Shown here: positions 1-44,551 of the stretch, one piece after another
Layout: the number at the start of each line of letters is the position of its first letter
Numbering within the stretch: position 1 is the stretch's first letter
From: Caprimulgus europaeus
Taxonomy: Eukaryota > Chordata > Aves > Caprimulgiformes > Caprimulgidae
Assembly (NCBI GenBank): GCA_907165065.1
Contig: OU015523.1
Coordinates: 16,677,834 to 16,741,833, forward strand
DNA: 64,000 nt
Reading direction: 5' to 3'
Notes under the pieces: generated by a model
What the model was told of the DNA's origin: nothing
Seen by the model: only the letters and a program-made list of their open reading frames with translations
Database searches by the model: none
Made by a program: the position numbers and the translations under genes

Positions 1-2537
1 TTGACTTTTCACAGAGCTGTGTCAAAACCGTTGCTCTTGTTTACACAGAAAACGAAAGTTGGCGTGATCCAGCCTGCCCCAACGTTCCTGTGTTAGTCTC
101 CCCATGAGTCTGCTTTCCCTGCCTGGTGCCCAGCACCGCCTTGCTTCCCACGTCAAACAGGCACCACGAGCTGTCCAGGCAGCCTGAGCATTTCCACAGC
201 AGCCTCTACCTGCTGAAATGTTCTCTGACTTCTCCAGAGAACTGTGACCCTGTGCTCCTGGGGGTAAGAGGGATCAGAAGAGGATCTCTGTTCCCAGTCC
301 TTGTCTCAGCTCTGATTCTTCTGTCTTGGAGCTCAGGGAAAATTCTGTTATGTGGAAAAGGCGAGGAGTTGATACTTTCCTAGAAGCCTAGGAAAAACGT
401 GTAACTTACTGATGTATGCCAGCAGCTTTTCCCTATTCCTGTAACGTGGTGGTAGGTGTTTGTGAAGGTAGTGGTTGTTCTCAAAGGGACTCTGGGAACG
501 TCACAGTCCGTGGTTTAGGTCTACAATACTTGATGTCACCTTTTGTACAGCTGAGGGTGTTCCTGGTTTGTTGTGCCGAATGTTTGCGAGTACTGGGTAG
601 CCATCCCCTCTATTGGTGTCATAGCACTTTTTGAAGGTAGAGGGGTGGTGGCCTCACTCCCATTTATCAAAGAAGGACATACACAGACAAAGGATTTTTC
701 CAAGGCTGCCTAGCAGCTCAGAGGTAAAAAGGAGGTTTAATGAGTCCCAGCCTATTGCTGGAGCCGTAAGCTGTGTGCAAGTTAACGAGCGTTAACATCG
801 TGTGTCTCGGGCTGGGGGATTTTTATTCTTGCTACAGTAATGATGCCGTTTTCCAAACGGTGCCGTGCCTTGGCTTTATGTCTTGCTGTGTTTAAATCCA
901 TCCTCGTTCCTCCCCTCCCAAAACCAGGCCTTTCGTTGCCGTCCTTATTTGTCCTCCCTGCGTTTGAGGAGCTTTCTCGAGGCATGATATGCCCTTAGAG
1001 CTTGGGAATTCCTGTACACAAAAGGTCTCCCCCGCCTTCTCCTTTCCAAGAGCCCTGGCAAGCCTAAGCATTGTGCAAATACCTGCAGCTCCTGATGCAG
1101 TGGGAGCCCTTCTTTAACATCATTGCAGATTGCATTGCCAGCCAAGGAACCCTATGGGGAAGAGGCTTCATTTCTTGGCATGGCTTGCATGTGGTAGAGC
1201 TCTCTGCTCACTTACGAGCTTTTCTGGAGGTGTTAGTGGAGAAATCTTATGGCTGGAAAGAATAGTTGGCCAACTATAAAGCCTGATTTCTGTTGTTGTC
1301 CCTCTCTGTTTGGGGAGGGAGAGGGTGGAAAGCAGTGGTTTATTGCTAACAGCTTTGAAAACTGCTGTGAACAGAAAATAACAGAGGGATCTCATTTAAT
1401 TTTCAAGCGATTTTTTTTTGCCCACTCTGAAAGTACAGCATGGCCGTGGCCCTCCGTTCCACCAACACTGGCTGGAGGCAGCAGTCACCTGGGCAGGAGG
1501 CATGGGGGGGGGGGGTGCTCCCTCGTGCCAAATGCTGGGCTGTGCCAAGGTCCCTCTGTCTGTAGCTGCAACCCCTCCATCTGCACCTCTTCACCATTTG
1601 CGTGCGTTTCCCCAAACGGGTGACTAACTCCCCCTCTTTTCTGTTTCTCTTCTCACCTAGCGCAGGATGTGGGTTTGGAAAGCTGCCTGGCAGCTGTCTT
1701 TCTTCCCCACAGGGTTCAGGGGTTTTGACATGTAACTGTTCAGAATTATTCTGATGTCACCCTGCTCCTGTTCCAAAAACCATGACCCTCTTCTGCCCTG
1801 TATGGATGGGACTTCAGCTCCTGTTCCAAATGGAAGTACCTTGTAAGAAGTGTTGGCCCATATAAGCTAGGTGTGATCTCTAATCAACTCTCCCCAGTGT
1901 TATTAGTATGTGTATATATAGATATAATTTTTAATAAAATTCAATTCTTCAAGTCCTAATTAGCTTCTAGAGGCAAAGGTTACAAAGAAAGGGAGGTGCT
2001 CTTAGTGCCATTGATTCTATAGTAACTAAGGCTTGTAAAATGGGCACACCTTGCAGTTGTGAAAACAAAGCAGGTTCAGACATGGTGGTCTGATCCTCTC
2101 CTGCATATCTCCCAGGAAAGTCACCCTCAGCCCCCACCACATCCCTCTATATATAGACTACAACGCTGCTGTTCTGAATGGGGGGTATTTGGGATGTGCG
2201 TTACACAGGTGAAGAGATGAGGGGCACAATGTAATGAGCGGTGACGTGTGGCCAGAGTGAGGGAATTGCTGCAGTAGGAATGCTGTTTTGCCTTGCTCAG
2301 AATGCACTTCCACACTCATTTGTCTTTCCTTAGGTCGATGGTGAGGAGCTGAGCACCCTCCCTTCCCTCCCCTCTGATCGGATTCCTTGTAAATGAAGCT
2401 CACTTGTTCCCTGAGGACCAAACCTCACTGATGACTGGGAAGCAAAGAGTACCGAGAAAAGCACTTTTACCACGGACTCCACCTCAGGAGCACCAGGAAC
2501 TAATTTTCTAAGTAAAATCTGTGCCCTCTCCGTGCAG
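1..2537 (+). other. 5' flank or intron 1 of VANGL1, no gene seen
   Basis: This stretch precedes the first coding exon of VANGL1. No open frame resembles a known protein, and I see no CpG-rich promoter. Vertebrate VANGL1 genes usually have at least one non-coding first exon, so most of this is probably intron, with the promoter beyond the left edge. A small untranslated exon inside it cannot be excluded. Visible low-complexity sequence is limited to an 11-12 base G run near 1503 and an AT-rich patch near 1908-1945. Confidence 0.5.
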
Positions 2538-2542
2538 ACCCG

Positions 2543-2554
2543 ATGTCTGCTGCA

Positions 2555-2558
<4 letters not shown>
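2543..2558 (+). promoter_or_regulatory. VANGL1: Two in-frame start codons; the second has the better Kozak context
   Basis: The ATG at 2543 has C at -3 and T at +4, a weak context. The ATG at 2555 has G at -3 and G at +4, a strong context, and begins the family-conserved MDTES sequence. I therefore place the main start at 2555. Use of the first would only add Met-Ser-Ala-Ala, giving 526 residues. Confidence 0.75.
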
Positions 2559-34453
<31,895 letters not shown>

Positions 34454-37400
34454 GGGATTTCGAGGGTGGGTTGTTTGGGGATTTATTTTTTTTCCTCAAT
34501 ATTGTGCTTTTGGGTTTAATTTCCCCAATGCTGACTGAAACTGGCAGATGATGGACCAGTAATATTTGACCATCTGCACTTTATTTGGAAAGGGGAGGGG
34601 GGAGTTGGGATATCTTATCTAGAAAGAAATATCTTAAGAGGCAACAGGGTGACTTGGCTCGGTTAGCTCAGCCTTGGAGACAGAACAGATTTTACTTTTC
34701 CTTTCCCCCCCCTTTCCAGGCACACTGTAAATCTCACGCTCTCTGTTTCTCTGCACAATTGCAGCGCTGGTGTTTTTGTTGGAGCGCTGCCTTACGCCGT
34801 GCGCACGCCTCTGCTTTTATGTCTCTGCTTTTGCTACCTGTAGCCGTTTCCCAGAGCGGTCGCTCTCCTCTCGGCTATAGAAACCTGCGTGCACGGGGGC
34901 ATGGGAGTCCCTGTTCGCTCGGGGAGGGGTGAGTGTGAGAGGGCTGCCTCTGTAAGCCACTTCATCTGGAGACTTGTATTCTTTTTCTCTTCTCCACGTG
35001 CCCTTTTGTGTCAGTGCTGGACTTGTATGAGCATAGTGGGATGGTTTTGAGCGCTGTGCAGTTGCTTGTCTTGAACTGGATCAGCCCATCTTGCAGCTCT
35101 TCCATTTTTTTATTCTTTTTTTTTTTTTACCAGTGCTTGTTAGTGAAACTGCTCTGTGTGACACAGATCCCTGTTATCTCTCACCTGCTTCCTTCTTTCC
35201 TGCTTGCCTGCATCTTTGTCAGGCACTCCCAAGGTTCTCTGTTTCTGTCCCCTTCTGTCCGATTTTCTAAATGTTTCTCCAGCCACAGTCCCCTCAGGGT
35301 CCACCTGCTGCTGCTTCCTTTTGCACCTGCAAAGGCTGCCTATTTGCACTGGGGCAGGGCAGGTAAGTAGCTGGCTCCTCCTGAGATAAATCACAGACCC
35401 TCCCTGTATCTGACAGCCTCTTGGAGGGGAAGGAGGGTGCAGCCAGGGAAGGGCTGACCTCTGCCACGTGCACTTGCTTTGGAGAACTGCTGTGCTCTGA
35501 AAACACTGCAGCCGTGTCCTTCCCCACCGTACGCCTTCAGCTGTAGCTAAGAAATACCAAACTGTATGTGAATGTTGAAAATCTGCCTGCCTTTCTTGGC
35601 CTTTCTGTACTGTGGGAGTTTCTTCTCCATGCAGGGATCTGCTCCTGTGAGAGATGTGTAGCTCTTGCAGGTTGGTTTGGAAGACTGCCTTTGCCCATCA
35701 GTGCAGCTTTCACACGTGACTTTTCTTGTCTGCAGAGTTTTGGAAGGTTTGCTTTTAACGATGAGCCTGAAGTGGTGGCTGAAGTCTGATTGCTGGCACA
35801 GGGCATCGTGTGACTCGGGAGCCAGCTCCAAGGCTGGCAGTGACCAGCCTTTGGTCAGGTTCCTCTGAGACCCTTCTCAGCCCCGTGGCCATGGATTTGT
35901 GCGCGCGAATGCAAACGCTTGGTTCATTCTGCTTTGCCGTGCAGATATCTCTGAGGATCTGACTTGCCTTCCATGTGGATGTCTTAATGCAGAGAGCCCC
36001 AGTTCAGCAAGGTACATAAGCCAGTGCCTTTCATTGCCAGGATGCATCTTCTTCTGAGGGGGGCTATGACAGCCCCTCCTGTCTCCTTTGGTCTTCCCTG
36101 AGCTCCTCCAGCAGTTTGTGGGGCTGCCTCTGTGCTCCCACCAGCATGAGGGGGCCCGGCAAAGAGTGGGGCTCTGCTGGTCCTGCATGGCATGGCTGAT
36201 GTGTGCTGGCCAGTGCCGACCACAAGGCAGTGGGAGGGAGCAGCCCCCTTAAGTAGGGGTCCTGGGGACAGGGCAGAGGGGTCCAGCCTCTTCCAGCTTC
36301 AGCAGCAGTGGAGCTGCATGTCCAACAGCACCTGTAGATAGTCCTCTTGGGATTAAGGAACGACCCAGGTGAGCAAGGGTCCAAAGTTGTGATTCCCCAT
36401 CCAAGGGACACCTGCAGTCTCCTGTACCTTTCTTACAAGTGTATGATAGTCACCTGGATCCTGTCTTCTCCATGAACGTGCCAGATGTGGTTGTGAAGAA
36501 ACTAGATGGCACTGACGGGATCAGGCCCATGTCCCTTAAAGGGTGGGAAGTAGGTAGAGTTTTCCCTTCACTAAAGTTAGTGTTTGGATTTCTTCCTAGA
36601 TCAGGCTTTCTGGTAGTCTGTGTAGGGACTTCTTAATTGACTGTGGCCTTTGCAGTATTTTATTTTGAAAAAAATATTTTATTCCCTCTTTAAACAGAAA
36701 AAAAAAAAAAAAGGAAGAGGAGCATATAGTATCTCACACTTGGCTCTCCTAAAGATGTGTGTATCTGCTCTTATGATGTGCATAAACAGAACGGTGGGAG
36801 AGACTGGGAGTAGCTTGAGAGACTATGGAGCGCTTGGGACTGTGTGGAGGCTCCTGCCTGTGGCTGAATTGGCTCAGTTCTGTGAAGCCAGAACAAGAAC
36901 CACCTTGCTGGAGGCTTGGGTGTGTCCTGTGTGTGAGAGTACCTTGTCTCAGGCACCTCTGCAAAACTTTCTTACTTTCCCAGGATTTCCTTCCCCTTTC
37001 CTTTTCCCTCCCCCACGAGGGAGGTTGTCTGACAGTATCTGCTCAGGAAACTCATGTCTTAATTGCATTAAATCCTTGAACACGTGGAGAACCAGACAGA
37101 AGTTATTTCTATCTGCTTGCTCTGGGTCTCCATCATCCTCCTGCTGTGGTTCAGTGCTGCCTTTTCTGCCTGCTGTTGAAGAGGACGCTGTCAATGGGGG
37201 CCAGCTCCTATATTAAACACTCTTCCCTGTGTCAGCAGCGTGAATGCTTTGCCTGATGAAATCTGAAGGAGAGGACTTGGCTTCTCAAACTCTCTGTTTA
37301 GAGATGTATCCCGCTTAGGGGTGAGGATAGACTACAAGGGGAATGGGAACTCGTGAGTATTCCCCTTTTTTTAATGACATTTTATATTTCACGTTTTTCT

Positions 37401-40400
37401 TGTTTCCCCTCTCCATGCAAAATCAGGGGACCACTGTCATACCTACCTCACTGGGGTGTTGTGAGGCTAAATTCAACTTGTCAAGTGCTTTGAGATCCAC
37501 AGATGGATCTGTGGCATCTATAGGAATTCAGACTTTTTATAAAAATACTGCGTGGTGAGAGCAGACTGGTTTGTTTAACTCTGTTTATAGCCAGCTAATG
37601 AGTAAGAATCGAGTCACAGGGAACAAAGCTCTGATCCAAAATCTTACAGTCCCTACTTCTGCAGAGCTTGCCAAGAGCTGAGCATAAATAAGACTTGTAG
37701 GGTTTGCCAGCCAAGTGCAGGCTGTTTTCTTCCAAATGCCTCTCGTGTCCTGCACTGTCTCCTTGCACATATTCGCCCTCCTCTCTCCCAGCCTGGATGC
37801 TTGTACTTGGCTGGGAATTTGGTTTGGTTTTTTTAAAAAATAATTAAAAAATCAAGTGGTTTATAGGACAACCTTGTTTGTAGTGAAGTGGACAGTGTGC
37901 CCTTCGGAGGAGAGCCTTGCACTGGACATCTTTCACTAGAGGCTGAACCATTTGATGGGGTGCTGTGTTGCCTAGCCAGGAGTGGTGTTACCCCACTCCT
38001 TTTTTCCATGTTGGTGTTTTTCCCGTGACTCTCAAGTAGACTGCTTGGATACTTTAAAGGCTTTGGTTTTTGCTCTTAGGTTTGTTACAGCCCAAATCCA
38101 AAGCCATGCTGAGATCTTCCAAAACCAGATGCAGCTAAGACTTCCAACTGTTCTGGAGCAGATGGAAATGGCTGTGGGTTTCCACAAAGGCTGGATTTCT
38201 CTTTCATGGCTAAAAGAGTGAAAGATTCAGATTCCTTGCAGCTTCTAGGAGTGTAGGGGCAGATATTAGACCTTTAATAGGTTGCCAGTCCTGTAGCTAG
38301 GCTTGGGCTGTAGCCATCCTTGTGTAGGCTCCATGGGGCTGCCCCAGGTCCCTGACTAGGTTTCTCACCCATGGGAGAGAGCAGGGAGCACTCCTGAGTG
38401 GTCTAAGCATTTTAGCACTCCCCTGCACAGCGTACCAGTCCCTGACCAAGCCCCTGATCAGCCTGGGGATGTGGGGGTGCTGCTTGCAACTACTAATTTT
38501 CACCCTGGGGAGGGGAGATGTTGCCACCCACCCACCCCTGTAGCAGCAGGGTAGCTGGAAAAGGACAGACTGTGCATGAAAAGGAGTTGTGACACAGCTT
38601 GCTCACAGAGCAAGGTCAGCTCCTGCTTCTGGGGTTGTCCTGGGTGTCTTCAAGAGCAATCCCCCCTAAAAAGGGAATATTGGAGAGAAAGGCAGATCTG
38701 ATTTCACTCTCTGCCAGCTATTCCTCTGACTTCTGCTTCTAAAAAATTTCTTGCCAGCAACTTCAGTCACTCCAGCTCCTATCCCCTCCCTGTCTTTCTC
38801 CCAAAGTTCCCTAGTGAGGCAGAACAAGTACCCATTGGGATGGGAGGTGCTGGGGCTGGAGGTTGGGGCAGCTCATGATAAAGTGCAAGCTTGGGGGAGA
38901 TCTGAACAAATCCCAACACTCACAAAGCCTCTAAACAGTTCCCATCCTTTGGGATGGGGATGTCTACAGAAAGCCTTGGGAATTGGCTGTTGCCAAGTAT
39001 GCCAAGAGCTGCAGGGAAGCTGTTTCTAAAACTGGCCCTGCCTAAGTAGCTTTTAAAAGTCTTGATTGAGATGTGCTGGTTTCCAGCACTTGCTGATGAT
39101 GAAACTGGAAAGATCTAGACTGTGCTAAATGTGGAAACCTATTGAAGCCAATTTCATCTTGCTTACCAAAACTTCTAAATCTGCCCTTTTTAAAGGTAAA
39201 ACGAAAGTCTTTGCAGTCTTTTGTAAAAATGCTGTACTCTGGTCCCAGACTCCGCTCTTCAGTTGCTCTCAGCTCTGCCCTGCCGTGTGAGAGCTGTTCA
39301 CGAGATACACGTGCAGATGTCTTGTTTTCTCATTCATTCAGCTTGTATGTCTGTGCTTTTTTCCTTGTAGGTGTGTGCATTATACATGTCTAAAGCCTCA
39401 AGCCAGGCTTGGTGGTTCAGTGTTTAAACTGTGTTAAGAAGGAAGCGCTCTTGGGACTGAGCTGTTGGGGTTTAAAAAAAAAAAATTAAAACCCCTCAAA
39501 ACCCCCCAAATTTCTGTTCTCCTAAAAGAGATGGCTTTGGGCCATGAAGGCTCCTACAGAACCACACATCCTCCTGCGTTCAGGCTGCTGCCTTCGATAG
39601 ATGATGACCAAAAGTTGCCGTTTCTGACAGCTGCTCTGTGACCGGTGCGGATGGCTTTGGGATACTCCTGAGCCAGGTCCCTGCAGCACCAGTGGCACAG
39701 CTGGTGTTATCCATCCCTCCCCCAAGAGACTCTGCTTTTTATCCCCCTAAACAGGGAAGCCCTGCGAGCAGCAGCCAGCCCTGCCTTGCCTGTGCTCTGC
39801 CAGAGAGGGAATCCTTCCCTCTGGCTGCTTCCCGGGCACCTCTCACCAGCGCTAAGGAAGCTTGGGAGGTATCTCCTGCGTGCGCAGGGGGATGCTGCGG
39901 CTCGCTACCTGCACAGACATAACTGTGAAGGAATCTTAACACTCTTCTGTGCCTGTTTCTTTGATTCAGCATTATTGTGTCTTGAGGAAGGGGGTGGGAG
40001 CAAACACCCTTCCCTCGCCCTCCTTTGATCACTGTGTAATACTCTTTTTCTACACAAACTGTGTATAGTAAGATGGGTTTTGCCAAGGTTTTCTAATTAA
40101 TAGACACTAACCAGCATTTCTTTCTTTTATTTTTTTTCCCTCTTTGCACATGTGACTTTAACTGCAATGGTACATGGTCTTTCTGTTCTTTTCTAATCGT
40201 GAACTTAAGTAAGCAAATTGCTGGTGTCTGTGACATTAATGCACTGTGGGTCTAGCCTAGTAAATTGTTCTGTTCCAAGCTGGGTTCTCTTAAGTTATAG
40301 TTGGATGGGGGTTTTGTTGTTTTTAAACTGAAACATAAAACCGTTTTACACTTTGCATATTTTGTACAGTAAAACTCTGGAAATAAACTGAAACCAGATT

Positions 40401-40405
40401 CAATT
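34454..40405 (+). other. VANGL1: Probable VANGL1 3' UTR (about 6 kb)
   Basis: The stretch after the stop has no CR1 copies, unlike the flanking DNA, and ends at a canonical AATAAA at 40382. Mammalian VANGL1 also has a long 3' UTR, so a UTR of this size is plausible. Shorter forms could end after ATTAAA at 37212. Open frames here, the longest being 188 codons at 36650-37216, show no recognisable homology. The extent is inferred, not shown by the sequence alone. Confidence 0.6.
40382..40387 (+). terminator. VANGL1: Candidate VANGL1 poly(A) signal
   Basis: AATAAA lies in an AT-rich stretch followed by T/C-rich and then GT-rich sequence, as expected around a cleavage site. A second AATAAA at 40447-40452 lies just after an A run and could serve instead. 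Confidence 0.55.
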
Positions 40406-41732
40406 GTCCTACTCCTTCCTCTTGTCTTTTCAGACAAAAAAAAAAAAATAAAAGCTTTTCTGGCCTTCAAGCATTCCTTTGCTGTGGCTGGGAGGGGCCC
40501 TGCAAACATGTGGTTTAACCTTTTTGAGGCTTTTTGTCTCCCTCCTTCTAGACCTTTCTGATCTGCCCTGCCACAGTAAAATGCAAACTCATTTATCACT
40601 CCTGAGGAAGGACTGGTAGGTGACTGCTTTGAACACCTGAAATCTCAAAGGATGGGGAGCAAATGCAGCTGGGAGGGGGCATGACTGGAGTGGGAACAGG
40701 TTTTTCTGCCTCCTGTCTTCTCCTCGTTTGTGCATGAATTACAAAGTGCAGGATTCATGGCAGAGTTCCTTCTGTGGAACTGGTGGGGAGGAGGAGGAGT
40801 GGTGAGAGGAGGAAAAGCCAGTGCTCCTTGTTTGCGTGATGGCAAAGCCTGTGCTCTGCTGCACCGACGTGCGGGGATCTCGCCTCAGCAGCACCTTTGG
40901 GTGCGGCTCTCCCCACCTTCCATTTCCATCACCAGCCTGATGAGAGCTCGGAAAGACCAAGCAGCCCTTCCCAAGGAAATGTGGGAGCAGCCTTCGTATC
41001 TAGACAGGCTTTGGTACCTGCTTTTCAAAAAAGCCCCTTTTAATGGGGCATACCTGGCCTCAGATCTGCACAGCAGCTCTCTTCTGTGGCTTAAACTGCT
41101 GGAAAAATCCACAGGATGCTGCTGTGCAGTGAAAAATAGAGTGCAGCAGCTGTGGAGATAAGCAGCACACACATAAACGCTTGTGGAGAGAAACAGCCAA
41201 ATGGATAATTCCCTGTTCGGGGGGGAGATGGATGTATTTAGGCTGCAGAGCGCTGAACTGAAGCCTGGGAGGAAGCAGGAAGGGTGGGATTGGGGTGTGC
41301 TCAGTCCTGCCTCCTGCCCTCCCTTGATCTCTCTGCTTTTGATCTGTCCCCTCATCCTGCTGCTGGTGCTTTGGCAGTGCCCAGCCCTGGGCTGTTCGCA
41401 GTGCAGCTTCTGGAGGTGGGCAGGGAAAGGAAATAACACTGCTGCCACCCTGCAGAGCCCATGGTGGGTGTGCAGCAATGGCTGAGGTCCTCCTGCCCCT
41501 CAGAAGAAGACCTGACTTGCTGGACTGGAGCTGTGTAGGTACAGGTGCTGTGGGAGCCAGTCACAGGAAGGTGTATCAAGCAGGAATTTGGCACAAACAA
41601 GATAATGGGCTTTTAAGTCTTGTCTTTGGCTCTTAGCTTGGAGAGTTGTGTCTTTACATACAAGTTCAGCGTGCTCCGTTTCATTTGTGGCTTTGTTAGT
41701 GCTGATACCAAATCAACACCAAGCACCAAGGG

Positions 41733-41961
41733 AAGTTTAGATTGGATCTGAGGAAGAATTTCTTTACTGAAAGGTTTCTTGGGCACTGGAATGGGCTGCC
41801 CAGGGCAGTGGTGGAGTCCCCATCCCTGGAGGGATTGGAGGTGTGTAGACATAGTGCTGAGGGATGTGGGTTAGTTGGGGACTTGTCAGTGTGAGGTTAA
41901 TGACTGGACTCAATGATCTTAAAAAGGTCTTTTCCAATCTTGGCAATTCTGTGATTCTGTA
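41733..41961 (+). mobile_element. CR1 LINE 3' fragment
   Basis: The fragment reads [20 protein letters not shown] then [13 protein letters not shown], the C-terminus of CR1 ORF2. A short 3' region and the tail aattctgtgattctgt follow. It is degenerate. Its tail merges into a 55-bp tandem repeat. Confidence 0.9.
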
Positions 41962-42115
41962 ACACCTGGTTGCCACTGTTGGTGGCACTTGTTCTCCTGC
42001 TGTGGGTGATTCTGTAACACCTGGTTGCCACTGTTGGTGGCACTTGTTCTCCTGCTGTGGGTGATTCTGTAACACCTGGTTGCCACTGTTGGTGGCACTT
42101 TCTCTCCTGCTGTGG
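41951..42115. repeat. 55-bp minisatellite, three copies, seeded in a CR1 tail
   Basis: Three head-to-tail 55-base units begin at 41951, 42006 and 42061, each starting gtgattctgtaacacc. The first two are identical, and the third differs at two adjacent positions near its end. The first ten bases of each unit are the CR1 3' tail motif, so the array formed after that insertion. Confidence 0.95.
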
Positions 42116-43699
42116 GTTGTGGAAGCTGATGGGAGAAACAGGCTTTGCTAGAGGGACCAGTTCCCTTGGCCTTCACCCAGAGCTCAGCTATCTGAATCAT
42201 ACGGGGCTGTGGTGCATAGCTCAGCAGAAATTAGAGCTGAAGGTGCTGTTCTGGTTTGGTCAAGTCTTTCACTGAAGTTGCAAGGGTCTTTTGAGGTGTG
42301 ATGGAGCCTCAGGTGCAACGTTGGGTTAAGTACTACCAACCCAAACCTCTTGACAGAAAGGGGATGGAGGTTTTCACTGGCATACTTGGAGGGACCTGGT
42401 GTGCTGAACAAGAGGTAAGTGTCTTCCACCTGAAGGACATCGCAATCTGGGGTCACTAGAGAAGGAGGTGCCCCTCCTGCAGTGCCCTTTCTGGCTGTGA
42501 GGGTGTAAGGCTGTGGCTATCCTGAGACAGCACAGCAACAACCACTGAGGCAGAGTATTTTGTGGTTTAAATGTGGCTTAATTAGGAGAAGATCAATTGA
42601 TCCCAGTAGATGATGGGACCAGGCTTCACAGTTATGGATGGTCAGAAAACATCAGCTTTGGAGCATTCAGTGGGGAGGTATGGAGCAAAGTGGCCATATG
42701 CAGCCACGGTACAACAAATGGGTTAAGAAAGGGATTTATCAACTTGAGCAACTGGCTCCAGAGCATTGCATGAAGCACTAGCAACACCTCACTGTACAAT
42801 ATTGTTAGCTAAATTAATAGTTCAATTAAACATCTGTTTGTGGAGGTGGTCAGGGCTTCAAACCCCAAAACAGCATCTCCTGGTGCTCTGTACTGGCTCT
42901 TGTCCCTGCCCTGGATCTGAACTCCCGGGAGGTATAGGGAGGGAACGCACTTGAGGGCTTCCAGGGGCCCTGGAGCTCAGGGCAGGTGGGGTCGGTGCAA
43001 GGGGAAGGAGATCTCTCAGCAGGATGTGGTGTCTCACAACAGCATGCAGGAAGGGAAGGCGTGTTGGGAGTTGGCCAAGCTTGAGCGCTTTGATTTGTCT
43101 TTCAACACCACTCCTGAGTTTATGTTGGACTGGGAAGGTGATGGGTTTAGGTTACGGTCCTTTCCGGCAGGGGAGCCCATTCCCTTTGCATGTGTGCATC
43201 CATGTGCTGCCGGGTCAGGAGGTGCTGAGAGAGGAGAGACGTGAGCATAACACGTCTGCAGATGGAGGTAGGGGTGGTGTAGTGGGGCAATTGCATGTGC
43301 ATAATCCCTGTCTATGAACAAGGTTGCCTGAGCTGCTTTGAAATACTTAACAAGTGACTGCTGTGAGCATGTGTGCTGGTTCATGCTGACGCATTGCTAG
43401 TAAAATGGAGAGTACCTAAAGTGGGAAGAAAGCTGTTTTCCTGTTTGTCCCCATCCCCCTGTCCCCCCCTGTAATGAAACTGGAAAATGTGGGGGGGATT
43501 TTTCCCCCTGGTGGTCTGTGATCAGATTGGGGCCCACTGCAAGACTACCAGCCTACTTCAAAGCCCTGAGCTGATCTTCTTTCCCCCAAAATCTGGGGAG
43601 CTGAATGGGATGAAGGTTGCTGCTTCTGTACATGACTTGGGGCTTGCTCTGGTTCCAACTCAGCTAATGAAAATAACCTGAGGACACCAAGAGCCCTCA

Positions 43700-43969
43700 T
43701 GCAATGGCGCTGCTCAAGGTACTGCCGCATGTTTTGCCAGAGGAGCTTTAGATTGGGTATTAGGAAAAAATTCTTCACCAAAAGGGTTGTCGAGCATTGG
43801 AACAGGCTGCCCAGGGAAGTGGTGGAGTCACCATCCCTGGAGGTATTTAAAAGACATGTAGATGAGGTGCTTAGGGACATGGTTTAGTGGTGGACTTCGT
43901 AGTATTAGGTTGGACTCGATGATCTTAAAGGTCTTTCTTCTCCAACCAAAAGGATTCTATGATTCTATG
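43700..43969 (+). mobile_element. CR1 LINE 3' fragment
   Basis: The translation shows [20 protein letters not shown], then [20 protein letters not shown] and VLRDMV, which is the CR1 ORF2 C-terminus. The copy ends with the tandem octamer attctatg twice. This open stretch could be mistaken for a small gene at 43699-43887. It is an element remnant. Confidence 0.93.
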
Positions 43970-44440
43970 CTGCTTGGTGGCCTCCAAAGCCCATGGGTCC
44001 TGCCTGCGGGAGGAGCAGAATGGTTATTTGCTGGTGGGGCCATGGCCAAGATGAAGGGAACAAGCAGTGTTTGGGCTCTGCATGGGCAGTACTAAGCACA
44101 ATTTAGAAGAGGAAGAAGGGAGATAACTTATATCAGCATCTGGGATAGCTCAGTGCGGCCACCCTGCTTATGTATCAAAGCATGGAAGAAGTAGCAAAAC
44201 CTTGAGAGAGACGGTAAGACAGGGAGGAGGCAGTGTGAAGTCAGTAGAAGAGACCTTGGAGAACAGGGTGTGGTTTTTCCCTCCAGCATCCTTAGAAACA
44301 TGAAGGTACAAAGATTTTAAAAACAGAGACACTGCAAATTGCTTTAGGCATGAAGCTACTCTGTAAACTGAAACACTTTAAGTCCCTTCCAGAGGCAAAA
44401 ATCAGGCTTCCAAGTGCTTAGACATCTACATCTTGGGTGC

Positions 44441-44551
44441 CTTTTTTTTTTTTTTTGGTCCTTTTTTTGATTTTTTTTTTTTCTTTTTTTTTCTTTTTTT
44501 TTTGTATTTTTGGGGGAGTCTTTTTTTTGTCTTTTTTTTTCTTACTACTTG
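44441..44551. repeat. T-rich low-complexity block
   Basis: About 110 bases are nearly all T, with scattered C and G and one aligned patch of G. The complementary strand is therefore almost pure purine. It is unclear whether it derives from a poly(A) tail on the - strand or from slippage. Confidence 0.75.

Noticed and set aside
36650-37216. 188-codon open frame on the + strand after VANGL1
   Set aside because: It lies in the probable 3' UTR, begins in an A/T run and shows no family motif.
40885-41478. 197-codon open frame on the - strand in the spacer, the longest in the window without an assignment
   Set aside because: No recognisable domain, no splice context and low-complexity composition. 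Length alone is expected by chance in GC-rich spacer sequence.
43699-43887. 62-codon open frame that translates into a convincing protein-like sequence
   Set aside because: It is the C-terminal remnant of CR1 ORF2, followed directly by the CR1 3' end, and not a host gene.
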